NCBI RefSeq assembly: GCF_015709525.1
Contig: NZ_JADNRA010000021.1
Coordinates: forward strand, 1-64,000
Length of the DNA stretch: 64,000 nt
Source of the DNA: Methylocystis sp. L43
GTDB lineage: Bacteria; Pseudomonadota; Alphaproteobacteria; Rhizobiales; Beijerinckiaceae
Direction of reading: 5' to 3'
Shown here: in pieces, positions 47,888 through 57,504 of the stretch
Layout of the letters: each line of letters starts with the position of its first letter
How positions within the stretch are numbered: the stretch's first letter is position 1
The notes under the pieces: model-generated
Databases searched by the model: none
Seen by the model: only the letters and a program-made list of their open reading frames with translations
Told to the model about the DNA's origin: nothing
Program-made: the position numbers and the translations under genes

Positions 47888-48871
47888 ATGGCCGTCACGG
47901 TTTTCGACGAATTTTTGAGAGAGTTCGAACAGCCGATTACGCTATTCGTGTCGAACTCCGTTCAAAATCTCACCTCCTACGTAGATGCGCCACTGCGCGT
48001 CGCGGTGATGCTGTACGTCGTGATCTATGGGATCGCGGTCATGCGCGGCGCGATCCAGGAACCGATTCTCGATTTCGCTTGGCGTTCGATCCGTATCGTC
48101 TCCGTCATCCTGCTCGCGACCAACGCCGCCTCCTATCAGCAATATGTAACGGGGCTCTTTTTCGAGTCGCTGCCGAAGGAAATCAGCGGCGCGATCGCCG
48201 GCGGGGGGTTCGACATGAAGTCCGGCCAGCCCTTCGACCAACTGCTGACCAGGGGAATTGCGGTCGCTCAGCAAATATACGATCAAGCCGGTCTGACCGA
48301 TATCGTACCCGCACTCGTCGCCGCCATCCTATTGGTCTTCACCGCCGTGAGCGGCTTCCTGCAATTCGCGATCATGCTCTACGCCAAAGTCGGCCTCGCG
48401 CTCGTATTGGCGCTCGGACCGATCTTCATCGCGCTCATGCTGTTCGAGGCGACGCGCACCTTCGGCGAAGCCTGGACGCGCCAGCTCGCCAATTTCGTGA
48501 TCCTGCATGTCCTCGTCGTCGCGTTGATCGGGCTGATGCTGACGACCGTCGGGCATTTCGTCGACAAATACGGCGCCAACGCCGCGACCGGCGGCCAGTT
48601 GATCGTCGGCGCCGTGGCGATCAGCGCGGTGCTCGGCCTCGCCGCCTATATCGCTCTGCAATTGCCCGAAATCGCCGGGGCGCTCGCCGGCGGCGGCGCC
48701 TCGCTTGCCGCCCATATGCTCAACCGCTGGATGGCTGCCACTGCAACTACCGCCACTCTGGGTGCGACGATCGGCGCCTATGCCGGCGCCCATGTCGCCG
48801 CGACACGATCGTTGCAGGCGCTGCAACGAAGGCGGAGAGGCGGCAGCATCCGCCACGTTCCCGCGGAATAA
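47888..48871 (+). CDS. virB6: type IV secretion protein VirB6
   Basis: A 327-residue polytopic inner-membrane protein. Several hydrophobic segments are clear, for example VAVMLYVVIYGIAVM, IVSVILLATNAASY, ALVAAILLVFTAVSGFLQFAIMLYAKVGLALVLALGPIFIALMLF and FVILHVLVVALIGLMLT. The LGPIF block is the conserved VirB6 core. It forms part of the channel in the inner membrane. It begins 2 bp after the EexN stop. Confidence 0.93.
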   Translation: MAVTVFDEFLREFEQPITLFVSNSVQNLTSYVDAPLRVAVMLYVVIYGIAVMRGAIQEPILDFAWRSIRIVSVILLATNAASYQQYVTGLFFESLPKEISGAIAGGGFDMKSGQPFDQLLTRGIAVAQQIYDQAGLTDIVPALVAAILLVFTAVSGFLQFAIMLYAKVGLALVLALGPIFIALMLFEATRTFGEAWTRQLANFVILHVLVVALIGLMLTTVGHFVDKYGANAATGGQLIVGAVAISAVLGLAAYIALQLPEIAGALAGGGASLAAHMLNRWMAATATTATLGATIGAYAGAHVAATRSLQALQRRRRGGSIRHVPAE

Positions 48872-48914
48872 CGCATTACTCGCCATCTCGAAGATCATGG
48901 TTTTCGGAGACGCA

Positions 48915-49205
48915 ATGACGGCACGAATGGGATTTCTGGCGCTGGCGCTCGCCACGCCTCTAACCAGTTGCGCAAGTCTCACGGGCGCGGGCGCGCCCTC
49001 CTGCGACGGCTGGACGCGACGTCCGCTCAATCGGTCGCTGTGGGATTGGGAGAACGCTGCGCCGATCGAGGCGCCGACGCAACCCGCAATTGGCGAACCA
49101 ATCATTCGCAAGGGCAGGGCGCATGCGAACGAGCGAACCGCCGCTCTCCCCGTATTCGATATCGCCGCTTCGGCGCGGCGCTGTGGGGATAGAGACCATG
49201 GTTGA
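48915..49205 (+). CDS. VirB7-like lipoprotein
   Basis: A 96-residue protein with a lipoprotein signal MGFLALALATPLTSC (lipobox LTSC) followed by ASLTGAGAPSCDGWTRRPLNRSLWDWENAAPIEAP and a C-terminal FDIAASARRCG. In the order virB6-virB8 it takes the place of VirB7, the lipoprotein that anchors VirB9, though it is longer than classical VirB7. ATG 48915 is used. The stop lies within the virB8 start region (ATGGTTGA). Confidence 0.75.
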   Translation: MTARMGFLALALATPLTSCASLTGAGAPSCDGWTRRPLNRSLWDWENAAPIEAPTQPAIGEPIIRKGRAHANERTAALPVFDIAASARRCGDRDHG

Positions 49206-49872
49206 GCGCGGCGATTTGAAGGCCTATTTCGAACGCGCTCGCCTCTGGGAGCAGGATCTCCTTCGCTCGGCGCAACGCTCGAAGCGCATCGCCTGGGGCG
49301 TTGCGGCGGCGGCCTCGGCTCTCGCTTTCGTCTCGATCGGCGCAGTCGCGGCGCTCACTCCGCTCAAGACCGTCGAGCCCTTCGTTATTCGCGTCGACAA
49401 CGCGACCGGCATTGTCGATGTGGTTTCCGCGCTAAAGGACGAGCCGCAAGCCTATGACGAAGCGATCGCAAAATATTTTCTTGCTCAATATGTGAGAGCT
49501 CGGGAGGGCTACAGTTTTGTCGAGGCGCCCGTGAATTTCCGCACTATTTCGTTGCTCTCGACGCAGGGCGAGCAGACGCGCTTTTCGACCCTTTATCGCG
49601 GCTCAAATCCAGACAGTCCTCAAGTCGCTTATGGCAAGAGCGGCGTCGCCGAAATCCGCATCAAGGCGATTTCGCTCCTCGGTCCTAATCTCGCCTCGGT
49701 GCGCTATTTGCGTGAAATCCGTCATGGCGACGAGATTAAGATTTCTCACTGGATCGCAACGGTCGCCTTCTCGTTCGAGAAGAAGGCGACGATCTCCTCT
49801 TCCGATCGCCTGATCAATCCCCTCGGTTTTCTCGTCTCCGAATACCGCTCCGATCCGGAGACCGCGCCATGA
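49198..49872 (+). CDS. virB8: type IV secretion protein VirB8
   Basis: A 224-residue bitopic inner-membrane protein. One membrane helix (IAWGVAAAASALAFVSIGAVAAL) follows a short cytoplasmic start; the periplasmic part has PFVIRVDNATGIVDVV, FLAQYVRAREGYSF and the conserved NPLGFLVSEYR, all VirB8 hallmarks. It nucleates the channel. ATG 49198 overlaps the VirB7-like stop. Confidence 0.94.
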   Translation: MVERGDLKAYFERARLWEQDLLRSAQRSKRIAWGVAAAASALAFVSIGAVAALTPLKTVEPFVIRVDNATGIVDVVSALKDEPQAYDEAIAKYFLAQYVRAREGYSFVEAPVNFRTISLLSTQGEQTRFSTLYRGSNPDSPQVAYGKSGVAEIRIKAISLLGPNLASVRYLREIRHGDEIKISHWIATVAFSFEKKATISSSDRLINPLGFLVSEYRSDPETAP

Positions 49873-50732
49873 TGAACCGCTTCTCCATCGCCCGCGCGAT
49901 GGCGATGGTCGCTATCGGGTTTTCGCTCGCGCCCTTGCCGAGTCTAGCCCTGCAGCAGCCGATAGCTGGATCGCGCGACGCGCGCATGCGCATGGTCGCC
50001 TACGATCCCTTCAACGTGGTCAAAATCAACGGCGTCATCCGCGCCTCGACCCAGGTAGTCTTTTCCGAAGATGAAGAAATCGCCCATGTCGCGATCGGCG
50101 ATTCCGTCTCCTGGGAAGTCGCGCCCGCCGGCAACATTCTCTTCCTCAAGCCGCGTGAAAGGCATCCGCCAACCAATTTGCAGGTGGTGACGACGCGCCG
50201 CGATGGCCGCAAGCGGTCCTATCAATTCGAGCTGTCAATCGCCGAAAGCTCGCTTGGGGAAAGCTATTTCATGGTTCGCTTCGCCTATCCCGGCGACGAG
50301 GCGGAGGCTCGTCACTACGCCGCCGCATCGAGGCGCAATGAGATGGAGGCGCGCGCGGTCGATGAAACCTTCGCTCTCCACAATGCCACGGCGCCGCGCA
50401 ATTGGAGCTATTCGGCGCAGGGGACGCCGAACCTGGAGCCCGACGCCGTTTACGACGATGGTAAGGAAACAACGCTGCGCTTTGAGGGCAATCGCGAAGT
50501 CCCGGCGATCTTTCTCGTCGCCTCCGACGGGACCGAAAGTCTCGTGCCGAAAGACGTGCGCGGCGAACTCGTCGTAATCCACGCAGTCGGGCGTGAATTG
50601 CGCCTGCGCCAAGGCACGGAGGTGCTCTGCATCTTCAATGAAGCCTTCGACCCTGTAGGCGTCAATCACATCACACGAACGACGAGCCCCAGCGTCGCCC
50701 GGCTGCCACAGCGCGCCGCGCGGACGCGATGA
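49869..50732 (+). CDS. virB9: type IV secretion protein VirB9
   Basis: A 287-residue outer-membrane core protein. After a signal peptide (AMVAIGFSLAPLPSLAL) come DARMRMVAYDPFNVVKINGVIRASTQVVFSEDEEIAHVAIGDS, WEVAPAGNILFLKPRERHPPTNLQVVT and the C-terminal TTLRFEGNREVPAIFLVASDGTESLVPK, matching VirB9/CagX. Its start overlaps the virB8 stop by 4 bp. Confidence 0.95.
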   Translation: MMNRFSIARAMAMVAIGFSLAPLPSLALQQPIAGSRDARMRMVAYDPFNVVKINGVIRASTQVVFSEDEEIAHVAIGDSVSWEVAPAGNILFLKPRERHPPTNLQVVTTRRDGRKRSYQFELSIAESSLGESYFMVRFAYPGDEAEARHYAAASRRNEMEARAVDETFALHNATAPRNWSYSAQGTPNLEPDAVYDDGKETTLRFEGNREVPAIFLVASDGTESLVPKDVRGELVVIHAVGRELRLRQGTEVLCIFNEAFDPVGVNHITRTTSPSVARLPQRAARTR

Positions 50733-50762
50733 CGATCGCAATCACCTTCAAGAGCGAAAACA

Positions 50763-51920
50763 ATGAATGAAGATCCGGCACCCGGGCCACTCGATCAGGA
50801 GCGTCGCATCACACCGGTCTCCTCCGTTGGAGACGCGCAGCTGCCATGGCGCAAAGGATTGGGCGTCATCGGACTTGTCACGCTGTGTGGCCTCGTGCTT
50901 TGGGCGAGCTGGAAGCGCACGCCAGCCGAAGTAGAAGCACGACAGAAGCCGACGATTTCCGTGGCGAATGCGTTCGAACGTCCGCGCGATCCGCCAATCG
51001 CCCGGCTGGAGCCGGTCGCGCTTCCGGTCGCGATCCCGGCAACAGCCGAGCGATCCAAGGCGGATGAACTCATGGACAGCGCGCGGCGCGCGCCTGTGCT
51101 GGCCTTCAATCGGCCGCCGCAAGCCAGATCCGGCGCGCCGACGGTCCCGTTTCCAGACGTAGACGCTGAGCCGACGGGCTCCGTTTACGCGAACGGCTAC
51201 GGCGCTTCTGAGGCTCGCAACGAACTCGCGAGCAACCTCAGGCCAACCGCGATCGAAGGCGTGCGCGCGGCGCGCCTCCCCAATCGTCATCTCATGGTAA
51301 CGCAGGGAACCGCCATCCCCTGCGTCTTGGAGACAGCTATGTCGTCGGACGTAGCCGGGTTCGTCTCCTGCGTTGTTGAACGCGATGTCATGTCCGACTC
51401 CGGCCAAGTCGTGCTGATGGAGAAAGGGACGCAAATCGTCGGCGAATATCGCAGCACTCTGCGACGCGGATCGAGGCGCATGTTCGTCCTGTGGACCAGG
51501 GTAAAAACGCCGACCGGCGTGATCGTGGCGCTTTCGAGCCCGGCGACCGACGCGCTTGGGCGCTCCGGATTCGATGGCGAAATCGACAATCATTTCTTCG
51601 AGCGCTTCGGCGGCGCTCTTTTGCTGTCGATCGTCAACGACGCCGGACAAATCGCCGCCACTCGGCTGTCGCAGGCCAATGTGCAAGTGAATTCGATCCA
51701 AAACTCGGGGCAAGGCGCCGCGGCGATCGCCACCGAACAATCGATCAATATCCCGCCAACGCTCTACAAGAATCAAGGCGAACTCGTTTCGGTCTTCGTC
51801 GCCCGCGACCTTGACTTCTCTTCTGTCTATCGCCTGCGGATCATCGAAGGGCGCACGCAAATTCTTGACCGCGCGATTGCCGGCGGCGTCCTAGGACCGC
51901 AACGGATCACGAAGCCATGA
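50763..51920 (+). CDS. virB10: type IV secretion protein VirB10
   Basis: A 385-residue protein that spans the envelope. A single membrane helix (GLGVIGLVTLCGLVLWASW) is followed by a Pro-rich periplasmic region and the TrbI/VirB10 domain HLMVTQGTAIPCVLETAMSSDVAGFVSCVVERDVMS, VLMEKGTQIVGEYRS, LGRSGFDGEIDNHFFERFGGALLLSIV and VFVARDLDFSSVY. It senses ATP use by VirB11/VirD4 and gates the channel. Its stop overlaps virB11 by 4 bp. Confidence 0.95.
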   Translation: MNEDPAPGPLDQERRITPVSSVGDAQLPWRKGLGVIGLVTLCGLVLWASWKRTPAEVEARQKPTISVANAFERPRDPPIARLEPVALPVAIPATAERSKADELMDSARRAPVLAFNRPPQARSGAPTVPFPDVDAEPTGSVYANGYGASEARNELASNLRPTAIEGVRAARLPNRHLMVTQGTAIPCVLETAMSSDVAGFVSCVVERDVMSDSGQVVLMEKGTQIVGEYRSTLRRGSRRMFVLWTRVKTPTGVIVALSSPATDALGRSGFDGEIDNHFFERFGGALLLSIVNDAGQIAATRLSQANVQVNSIQNSGQGAAAIATEQSINIPPTLYKNQGELVSVFVARDLDFSSVYRLRIIEGRTQILDRAIAGGVLGPQRITKP

Positions 51921-52990
51921 GCGGCGAAGAAGCGGCCGTTCTCGACGAGTTTCTTGCGACGGACCGATTGAATGGCGCCGAATCATCGGCCGAGCGCCGC
52001 GTCCTGCTGCGATTGCTCGAGCCGATCGCCGATCTCCTCGCCGACCCCGAATTGACCGAGATCGTCGTCAACCGGCCGGGCGAAGTCTTCACCGAAGGCC
52101 CGCAGGGTTGGACGCGCCATGTGCGCAAGGGCCTTGCCTTTTCGCATTTGATGAACCTCGCGACCGCCGCCGCGGCCTTCACTCGCCAGGATATCGCCAC
52201 CGACCATCCAATCGTCTCGACCGTTCTGCCGGTGGGCGAGCGCTGCCAGATCGTCATTCCGCCTGCTGTCCCTGCAAACACGGTGAGCCTCACGATCCGC
52301 AAAGTGGCCGCGGCAACGATGACCCTCGAGGAATTCGAACGCCGCTCGCTTTTTGCCGATGTTCGCCAGGCAAGCGGCGGACTCTCGAACGACGAAGAGG
52401 CGCTTGTGCGGCTCAGAGATTCAGGCCACTGGCGCGAATTTCTCGAACGCGCTGTCGCCAGCCGTCGCAATATCGTGATTTCCGGGGCGACAGGTTCGGG
52501 TAAGACGACGCTCGCCAAGGGCCTCGTCGCTCTGATCTCTGATGACGAGCGCATCCTCACCATTGAGGACACCGCGGAGCTCACTATTCCGCAGCCTAAT
52601 CACGTCCGCCTGCTCTACGCCAAGGACGGCTCCGGCGTCGCCAAGATCGGCCCGCGCGAATTGCTGGAATCGGCCTTGCGCATGCGCCCCGATCGCATCC
52701 TGCTGCAGGAGCTGCGCGACGGCACGGCCTTCTACTATCTGCGCAACGTGAACTCCGGCCATCCGGGTTCGATCACCACCGTCCATGCCGACAGCGCACG
52801 GCTCGCCTTCGAACAGCTCACTCTGCTCGTCAAGGAGAGCGCCGAGGGGCGAAAACTCGCGCGCGAGGACATCAGGCGGCTCTTGCATCTCACGGTCGAC
52901 GTCGTGGTGCAGATTAACCGCAGCAATGGCCGCTACCGCATCACGGAAATCCACTATGATCCCGAGGCCAAGCGCCGAAATGCCTTCTGA
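51917..52990 (+). CDS. virB11: type IV secretion ATPase VirB11
   Basis: A 357-residue hexameric traffic ATPase. Walker A is VISGATGSGKTTLAKGL (about residue 190), the Asp box ILTIEDTAELTIPQPNHVRL, Walker B RPDRILLQELRDGTAFYYL, and the His box GSITTVHADSARLAFEQL. All are complete. The stop lies 11 bp inside the start of the coupling protein gene. Confidence 0.96.
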   Translation: MSGEEAAVLDEFLATDRLNGAESSAERRVLLRLLEPIADLLADPELTEIVVNRPGEVFTEGPQGWTRHVRKGLAFSHLMNLATAAAAFTRQDIATDHPIVSTVLPVGERCQIVIPPAVPANTVSLTIRKVAAATMTLEEFERRSLFADVRQASGGLSNDEEALVRLRDSGHWREFLERAVASRRNIVISGATGSGKTTLAKGLVALISDDERILTIEDTAELTIPQPNHVRLLYAKDGSGVAKIGPRELLESALRMRPDRILLQELRDGTAFYYLRNVNSGHPGSITTVHADSARLAFEQLTLLVKESAEGRKLAREDIRRLLHLTVDVVVQINRSNGRYRITEIHYDPEAKRRNAF

Positions 52991-55055
52991 CTCGCGATCG
53001 CTCGGAGGTCTCTCCGCTCTGGGCAAGATTGCGCGGTCCGAATGGGAGCGATCCTGGCCGCGGCTGACGCTCGCGATAGGTCTTTCGCTCTTGGCGGCGG
53101 CGATCTTTCTCCTTGTCGCGTCAAACGTGCTGTTGATCGGCCTGCGCGCCCATGACGGCGGCCTGCATCTCTTTGATATTTTGACCCTGGCGCCGCAGTT
53201 CGGAGCCGACAAACGCCTCGACCGCTGGCTGACTATTGGCTTCATCGCTGGCGCTGTCACGACATTCGCCCTGCTCGGCATGATCTTGCGCGCCAGGCCG
53301 AGGCCGCTCCATGGCGCCGCGCGCTTCGCCACGCCGCACGATATCAAAGCGGCGGGCCTACGCGCAAAAAACGGCCTCTTGCTCGCCCAGGTGAATGGCA
53401 AGCTTCTGACCTTCGGCGGAACGGAGCACGTCATCGTCTATGCGCCGACGAGATCAGGCAAAGGCGTCGGGGTCGTCATTCCCAATCTCCTCTCCTGGAG
53501 CGACAGCGTCGTCGTGCTCGACGTCAAGAAGGAGAATTTCATTAAGACGGCGGGCTTTCGCGCGGCGCACGGCCAGAATGTCTATCTCTTCGATCCCGTA
53601 GATCCCGAGGGCCGCACTGCGCGCTACAACCCGCTCTCCTTCGTGCGCCGCGATCCCGCCGACCTCTACGACGATCTGCAGCGGATCGCCGGCATGCTGT
53701 TCCCGCCCGAACCCCGCGGCGATCCCTTCTGGACGGAAGCGGCGCGTTCGGCCTTCATCGCCATCGGCGGCTACATCGCCGAGACGCCGCAACTGCCTTT
53801 TACCATCGGCGAAATCCTGCGCCAGCTCACAGTCGCGAGCGACGTGAAAGCGCATTTCGAAAGCGTTTTGACCACGCGAAAGGCAGGACCAGACCCGCTC
53901 TCCACCTCTTGCGTCGCCGCGCTCAACGATTTTCTCGCGGCTTCAGAGAATACGCTGCAATCTGTCCGCAAGACCGTCACCGCGCGCCTCGGGCTTTGGC
54001 TCAATCCGCGCATCGATGCGGCGACCTCAGCGAGCGATTTCGATTTGAGCAAGCTGCGCTCCGAGGCGATCTCGATCTATCTCGCGGTGACGCCTGACAA
54101 TCTCGACCGGCTGGCGCCGCTCCTCAATCTCTTCTTTCAACAAGTGGTCGATCTCAACGCCCGCGAACTGCCCGAGCACAATCCGGCGCATTCGCGCCAG
54201 CTTCTGCTACTCCTCGACGAATTCCCCTCTCTCGGCCATGTCGGCGTGCTCGCGAAGAGCGTCGCCTTCGTCGCCGGCTATGGCGTCAGGCTCCTGACCG
54301 TCCTGCAAAGCCCCTCGCAATTGCGGGCAATCTATGGCGCGGACGAAGCCAGAAATTTTCTGACCAATCATGCCGTCGAGATCGTGTTTACGCCAAAGGA
54401 GCACGACGTCGCCGTCGAGCTCTCGGAGCGCTTCGGAACGCAGACGGTAGAGGCGAAGAGCCGATCGCGGCCTTGGGGCTTTTCCAATCGCTCTTGTTCC
54501 GAGACGATCTCGGATCACCGGCGCCCCCTGCTCCTGCCGCAGGAATTGAAGCTCACGCCTAAAGCCAAGGCCTTCGTGTTGATGGCCGGCGTTCCGCCGA
54601 TCCTCGCCGACAAGCTCGTCTATCATGAGGACCGCCGCTTTACGTCCCGGCTGCTCCCGCCGCCGATCATTGAACCGATGCCGGCGCCTGCCAATGAAGC
54701 GCTCGCCTCGCAGGTGCTCCAATTACAACAGAACGTCGCCGAATTGCGCGCCATCGTCATTCGCCGCCCATTGACCGAGGCGGAAATTGACGATCCCGCG
54801 TCGATCCCCGCCGACGCGCTCTCAAGTCTCGCCGACGTGCCGCTCGACTTGGAGAACGTCTCAGAGGAGGCGTTAAACGATTGGGTTGCGGGCTATATCG
54901 ACGGCGCCGCCCGCTATGATGCGAGTTCGGAAGCCACTGAGGCGAGCGAGAATTCGAGCGCGCCCCAGCCCGTTGAGAGCGAAGACGCGCGCGCCAAGGG
55001 CGCGTCTGGACGCGGCCAGCGGCGCCGGCGAAGTCGGGAGTTGAGCCGTGGCTGA
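52980..55055 (+). CDS. virD4: VirD4/TraG-type coupling protein
   Basis: A 691-residue coupling ATPase that hands the relaxase-DNA complex to the channel. Two or more membrane helices at the N-terminus (LTLAIGLSLLAAAIFLLVASNVLLIG and LTIGFIAGAVTTFALLGMIL) precede Walker A VYAPTRSGKGVGVVIPNLL (about 153) and Walker B LLLLLDEFPSLGHV (about 410). The C-terminal 100 residues are acidic and variable. The ATG at 52980 overlaps virB11. Confidence 0.95.
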   Translation: MPSDSRSLGGLSALGKIARSEWERSWPRLTLAIGLSLLAAAIFLLVASNVLLIGLRAHDGGLHLFDILTLAPQFGADKRLDRWLTIGFIAGAVTTFALLGMILRARPRPLHGAARFATPHDIKAAGLRAKNGLLLAQVNGKLLTFGGTEHVIVYAPTRSGKGVGVVIPNLLSWSDSVVVLDVKKENFIKTAGFRAAHGQNVYLFDPVDPEGRTARYNPLSFVRRDPADLYDDLQRIAGMLFPPEPRGDPFWTEAARSAFIAIGGYIAETPQLPFTIGEILRQLTVASDVKAHFESVLTTRKAGPDPLSTSCVAALNDFLAASENTLQSVRKTVTARLGLWLNPRIDAATSASDFDLSKLRSEAISIYLAVTPDNLDRLAPLLNLFFQQVVDLNARELPEHNPAHSRQLLLLLDEFPSLGHVGVLAKSVAFVAGYGVRLLTVLQSPSQLRAIYGADEARNFLTNHAVEIVFTPKEHDVAVELSERFGTQTVEAKSRSRPWGFSNRSCSETISDHRRPLLLPQELKLTPKAKAFVLMAGVPPILADKLVYHEDRRFTSRLLPPPIIEPMPAPANEALASQVLQLQQNVAELRAIVIRRPLTEAEIDDPASIPADALSSLADVPLDLENVSEEALNDWVAGYIDGAARYDASSEATEASENSSAPQPVESEDARAKGASGRGQRRRRSRELSRG

Positions 55056-55863
55056 GAACGACAAAGACGACGGCCGCGCCTTCGAGTTGAAGCGAGCGGC
55101 GCAAGACAGCGACGACGATCGGCGGGAACACGCAACCGATCGGCGCTCGGCTTCCGGATCGAGCGGCGCAGTCGAATTCGATTTATTGCCCGCGCATTTG
55201 CGCCGCAAATATTACGTCGTAGAGGTCGATCCGGCGGAGGCAAAAATATACGCCGATCGCGACGGCGAATATCTCATCGCGAAGGCCGGCCGCGACCGCC
55301 TGATGACGCTCGTCGCCAGCGTCGAAATCGTCCGTGACCTTGTCGCCGTCGCCGCGCATCGCGGCTGGGAAAGGGTCGAGCTGACAGGCTCGTTAGAATT
55401 TCGGCGGGAGGCCTGGCTCGCTGCATCCCGACACGGGATCGAGACAAAGGGCTATGATCCGTCAGAGCTCGATCGCGCCGCGCTCGCCAAGATGCAAGGG
55501 CGATTTGAAAATCGCCAGCAGCATGCCTTCGGACACGACCAGAGAAGCGCAGGAGGGCCGGCTCAGCGGTCGCCGTCAACCGAGCGGAATTCGAATGGCG
55601 GAGCGAACGACCGCAACGACCGCTCCCATCTCGCTCTAATCGAGCGCATCGCGCTTGCAGCTTTCCCCAAAGACGCCGAAGCGCGCAAGCGCATTCTCGA
55701 CGCGGCGCGCGAACGCATGGCGCATCATCGCCATCGTGGCGCTCGCTTCGATCGAGTGGAAATCGTCGAGGGAAAAACCAAGCAGTCGCGGGCGTCGGCA
55801 AAGAAGTCCTTTGCAAGAACCACAGATGCGGATCGCACAGGGCGCGCCTATCGGAATCGATAA
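55048..55863 (+). CDS. LPD7-domain protein of the transfer locus
   Basis: A 271-residue protein with GTG start, overlapping the virD4 stop by 8 bp. The block DLLPAHLRRKYYVVEVDPAEAKIYADRDGEYLIAKAGRDRLMTL, then VAVAAHRGWERVELTGSLEFRREAWLAASRHGIETKGY, is the LPD7 domain otherwise found at the end of large relaxases. Here it is a separate gene, while the relaxase at 58.0-59.1 kb lacks it, so the two parts may work together. The C-terminus (about 165-271) is disordered and basic. Confidence 0.85.
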   Translation: MAENDKDDGRAFELKRAAQDSDDDRREHATDRRSASGSSGAVEFDLLPAHLRRKYYVVEVDPAEAKIYADRDGEYLIAKAGRDRLMTLVASVEIVRDLVAVAAHRGWERVELTGSLEFRREAWLAASRHGIETKGYDPSELDRAALAKMQGRFENRQQHAFGHDQRSAGGPAQRSPSTERNSNGGANDRNDRSHLALIERIALAAFPKDAEARKRILDAARERMAHHRHRGARFDRVEIVEGKTKQSRASAKKSFARTTDADRTGRAYRNR

Positions 55864-56048
55864 CGCCCCGCTACGGAGGCCGCGGCGAGAGCAGCGTCGA
55901 TATTTGAAGATTTCATTATTCATGCCGCGATCTCGTCGCAAATGGCGCGATATTTTTTCTCGCACGCCATCTTGATTCGATTCGTGATCGTCGCGCCACC
56001 CCGAGCTGGTATTTCCCGCCCTCTTCAACTGCACATAGAGCAAAACAC

Positions 56049-56546
56049 ATGACGATCGCGCAAAGGTTGAAGGACGGCGACGCTGTGGACAAAAACGCGG
56101 TTGAAGCGAGCCTAGCGACCTCCGATAAAATGTCAGCCTTGCGATCGGCGTTACGCTCGGCGCCGCGGAAAAAAGGCGCACGCTCGCGCAGCCCTCTCAA
56201 AGCCGCGGTCGCGCAGTTGCTGCCGGATCTGCTCGCTTTCCGCGCAAAAGGATACACCAGCGCGGAACTCGCCGAAATCATGCATCGCAATGGCTTTGTC
56301 ATCGCGCCCGGCACATTGAACAAATACATCAATGAGGCGCGCGCTCGTCCCACGAATCGACGCAAAAAGAAAATTGCGTCCGTCGCCGCCAAATCGAAAA
56401 CGACGACAGGTAAATCTGGCTCAAGGACAGCCGATGCGGCGAGAACAATGGCGACGCCTCCTTCACTATTGGCGACGAAGCCTCCGGCGCAAGCTCGACA
56501 AGCTGCGAAGGACGTTCTTGGGCATCGCTTCGATGACGATGTGTAA
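56049..56546 (+). CDS. hypothetical HTH-like protein of the transfer locus
   Basis: A 165-residue basic protein. The central part LKAAVAQLLPDLLAFRAKGYTSAELAEIMHRNGFVIAPGTLNKYINEARAR looks like a helix-turn-helix, as in small plasmid regulators or relaxosome accessory proteins (TraK/MobC-like proteins show similar blocks). The C-terminal third is Lys/Ser/Ala-rich. A specific family cannot be named. It lies 64 bp before the ParA-like gene on the same strand. Confidence 0.65.
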   Translation: MTIAQRLKDGDAVDKNAVEASLATSDKMSALRSALRSAPRKKGARSRSPLKAAVAQLLPDLLAFRAKGYTSAELAEIMHRNGFVIAPGTLNKYINEARARPTNRRKKKIASVAAKSKTTTGKSGSRTADAARTMATPPSLLATKPPAQARQAAKDVLGHRFDDDV

Positions 56547-56610
56547 CGAGCAAGACTTAGCGTCGCGCCAAATCGCGACAATTAACCCCGACAGCAAAGG
56601 ACATTCGGAC

Positions 56611-57459
56611 ATGGCTACTGCTACTGCCGCCGCCGTCAAACCTCGTCCTCGCGCGGCGGCCTTGCCTGCCGCCGTCAAGCGCGTGGCCCTCGTCGCCAAT
56701 GAGAAAGGCGGCGTCGGCAAATCCGTCTTTACGCGCACGCTCGTCGATCATCTCCGCACCAGCGGCAAGCGTGTCGCAGCCTATGACGCCGACGGCAGCG
56801 TCGGAGCGACCGCGCGCGTCCTCGGCAGCCGCGACGCCAGCGGCGCCGTCGAACGCGTGCAGAATCCGGTCGAAGGCGTCGGCTATTACAATGGTCGCGC
56901 GGATGATGAACGCAACATTCTGCTCGACTCGATCGAGTCGGGCGAAAAGCTCTACGTTCACGATCTCGCTGGGGGGCTCTTGGCCGATCTCACGCGGATC
57001 GTCGACGGCGGCGAAGGGCTCGACGGCCTTCTGGACGCGTTCGAAGCTCATGGCTACAGGCTGACGCTATTTCACGTTATTTCGCCGGACGTCGGCGCCG
57101 CTCAGTCCGTCGCTCGCTGGTTGAGCTTGATCGGCGACAGAGCCGATCACGTCGCTGTGATCAACCTCAAACACGGCAAACCGCCAAGCGACTTCCCCTT
57201 CTGGTATGGCTTCACCGACGCAAAGGGCGTAGCGAAAGGCGGCAAGACGCGCGAAAAATTGCTCGCCATGGGCGGCGCCGAAATCGGGTTTCCCGCTCTG
57301 CCGGCCGGCACGTTCGCCAAACTCGACGCTGAGAACATCCCCTTCACGCGCGCCGACAAGGCCGGTCTGCTGACGATCACGGAAAGGGCGCACGTCGCGA
57401 AATTCCTGCGCGACTTCGCCGCGGCGCTGACGCCTGCGTTTCCTTTCCTCGGCCTCTGA
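56611..57459 (+). CDS. ParA/MinD-superfamily ATPase of the transfer locus
   Basis: A 282-residue P-loop protein with the deviant Walker A VALVANEKGGVGKSVFTRTLVDHL near residue 30 and switch region YDADGSVGATARVLG. The rest diverges from RepA and from the ParA at 61 kb, and no ParB partner is adjacent. In conjugative plasmids such orphan ParA proteins (VirC1, TraL) help to bring the relaxosome to the secretion channel; this role fits its place between virD4 and the relaxase, but is inferred. The ATG at 56611 is chosen; the frame upstream overlaps the preceding gene. Confidence 0.82.
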   Translation: MATATAAAVKPRPRAAALPAAVKRVALVANEKGGVGKSVFTRTLVDHLRTSGKRVAAYDADGSVGATARVLGSRDASGAVERVQNPVEGVGYYNGRADDERNILLDSIESGEKLYVHDLAGGLLADLTRIVDGGEGLDGLLDAFEAHGYRLTLFHVISPDVGAAQSVARWLSLIGDRADHVAVINLKHGKPPSDFPFWYGFTDAKGVAKGGKTREKLLAMGGAEIGFPALPAGTFAKLDAENIPFTRADKAGLLTITERAHVAKFLRDFAAALTPAFPFLGL

Positions 57460-57504
57460 GTCGACGTAACTCGGGGCCGCGCTTCGATCCCAGCCTGCCA
57501 TCGT

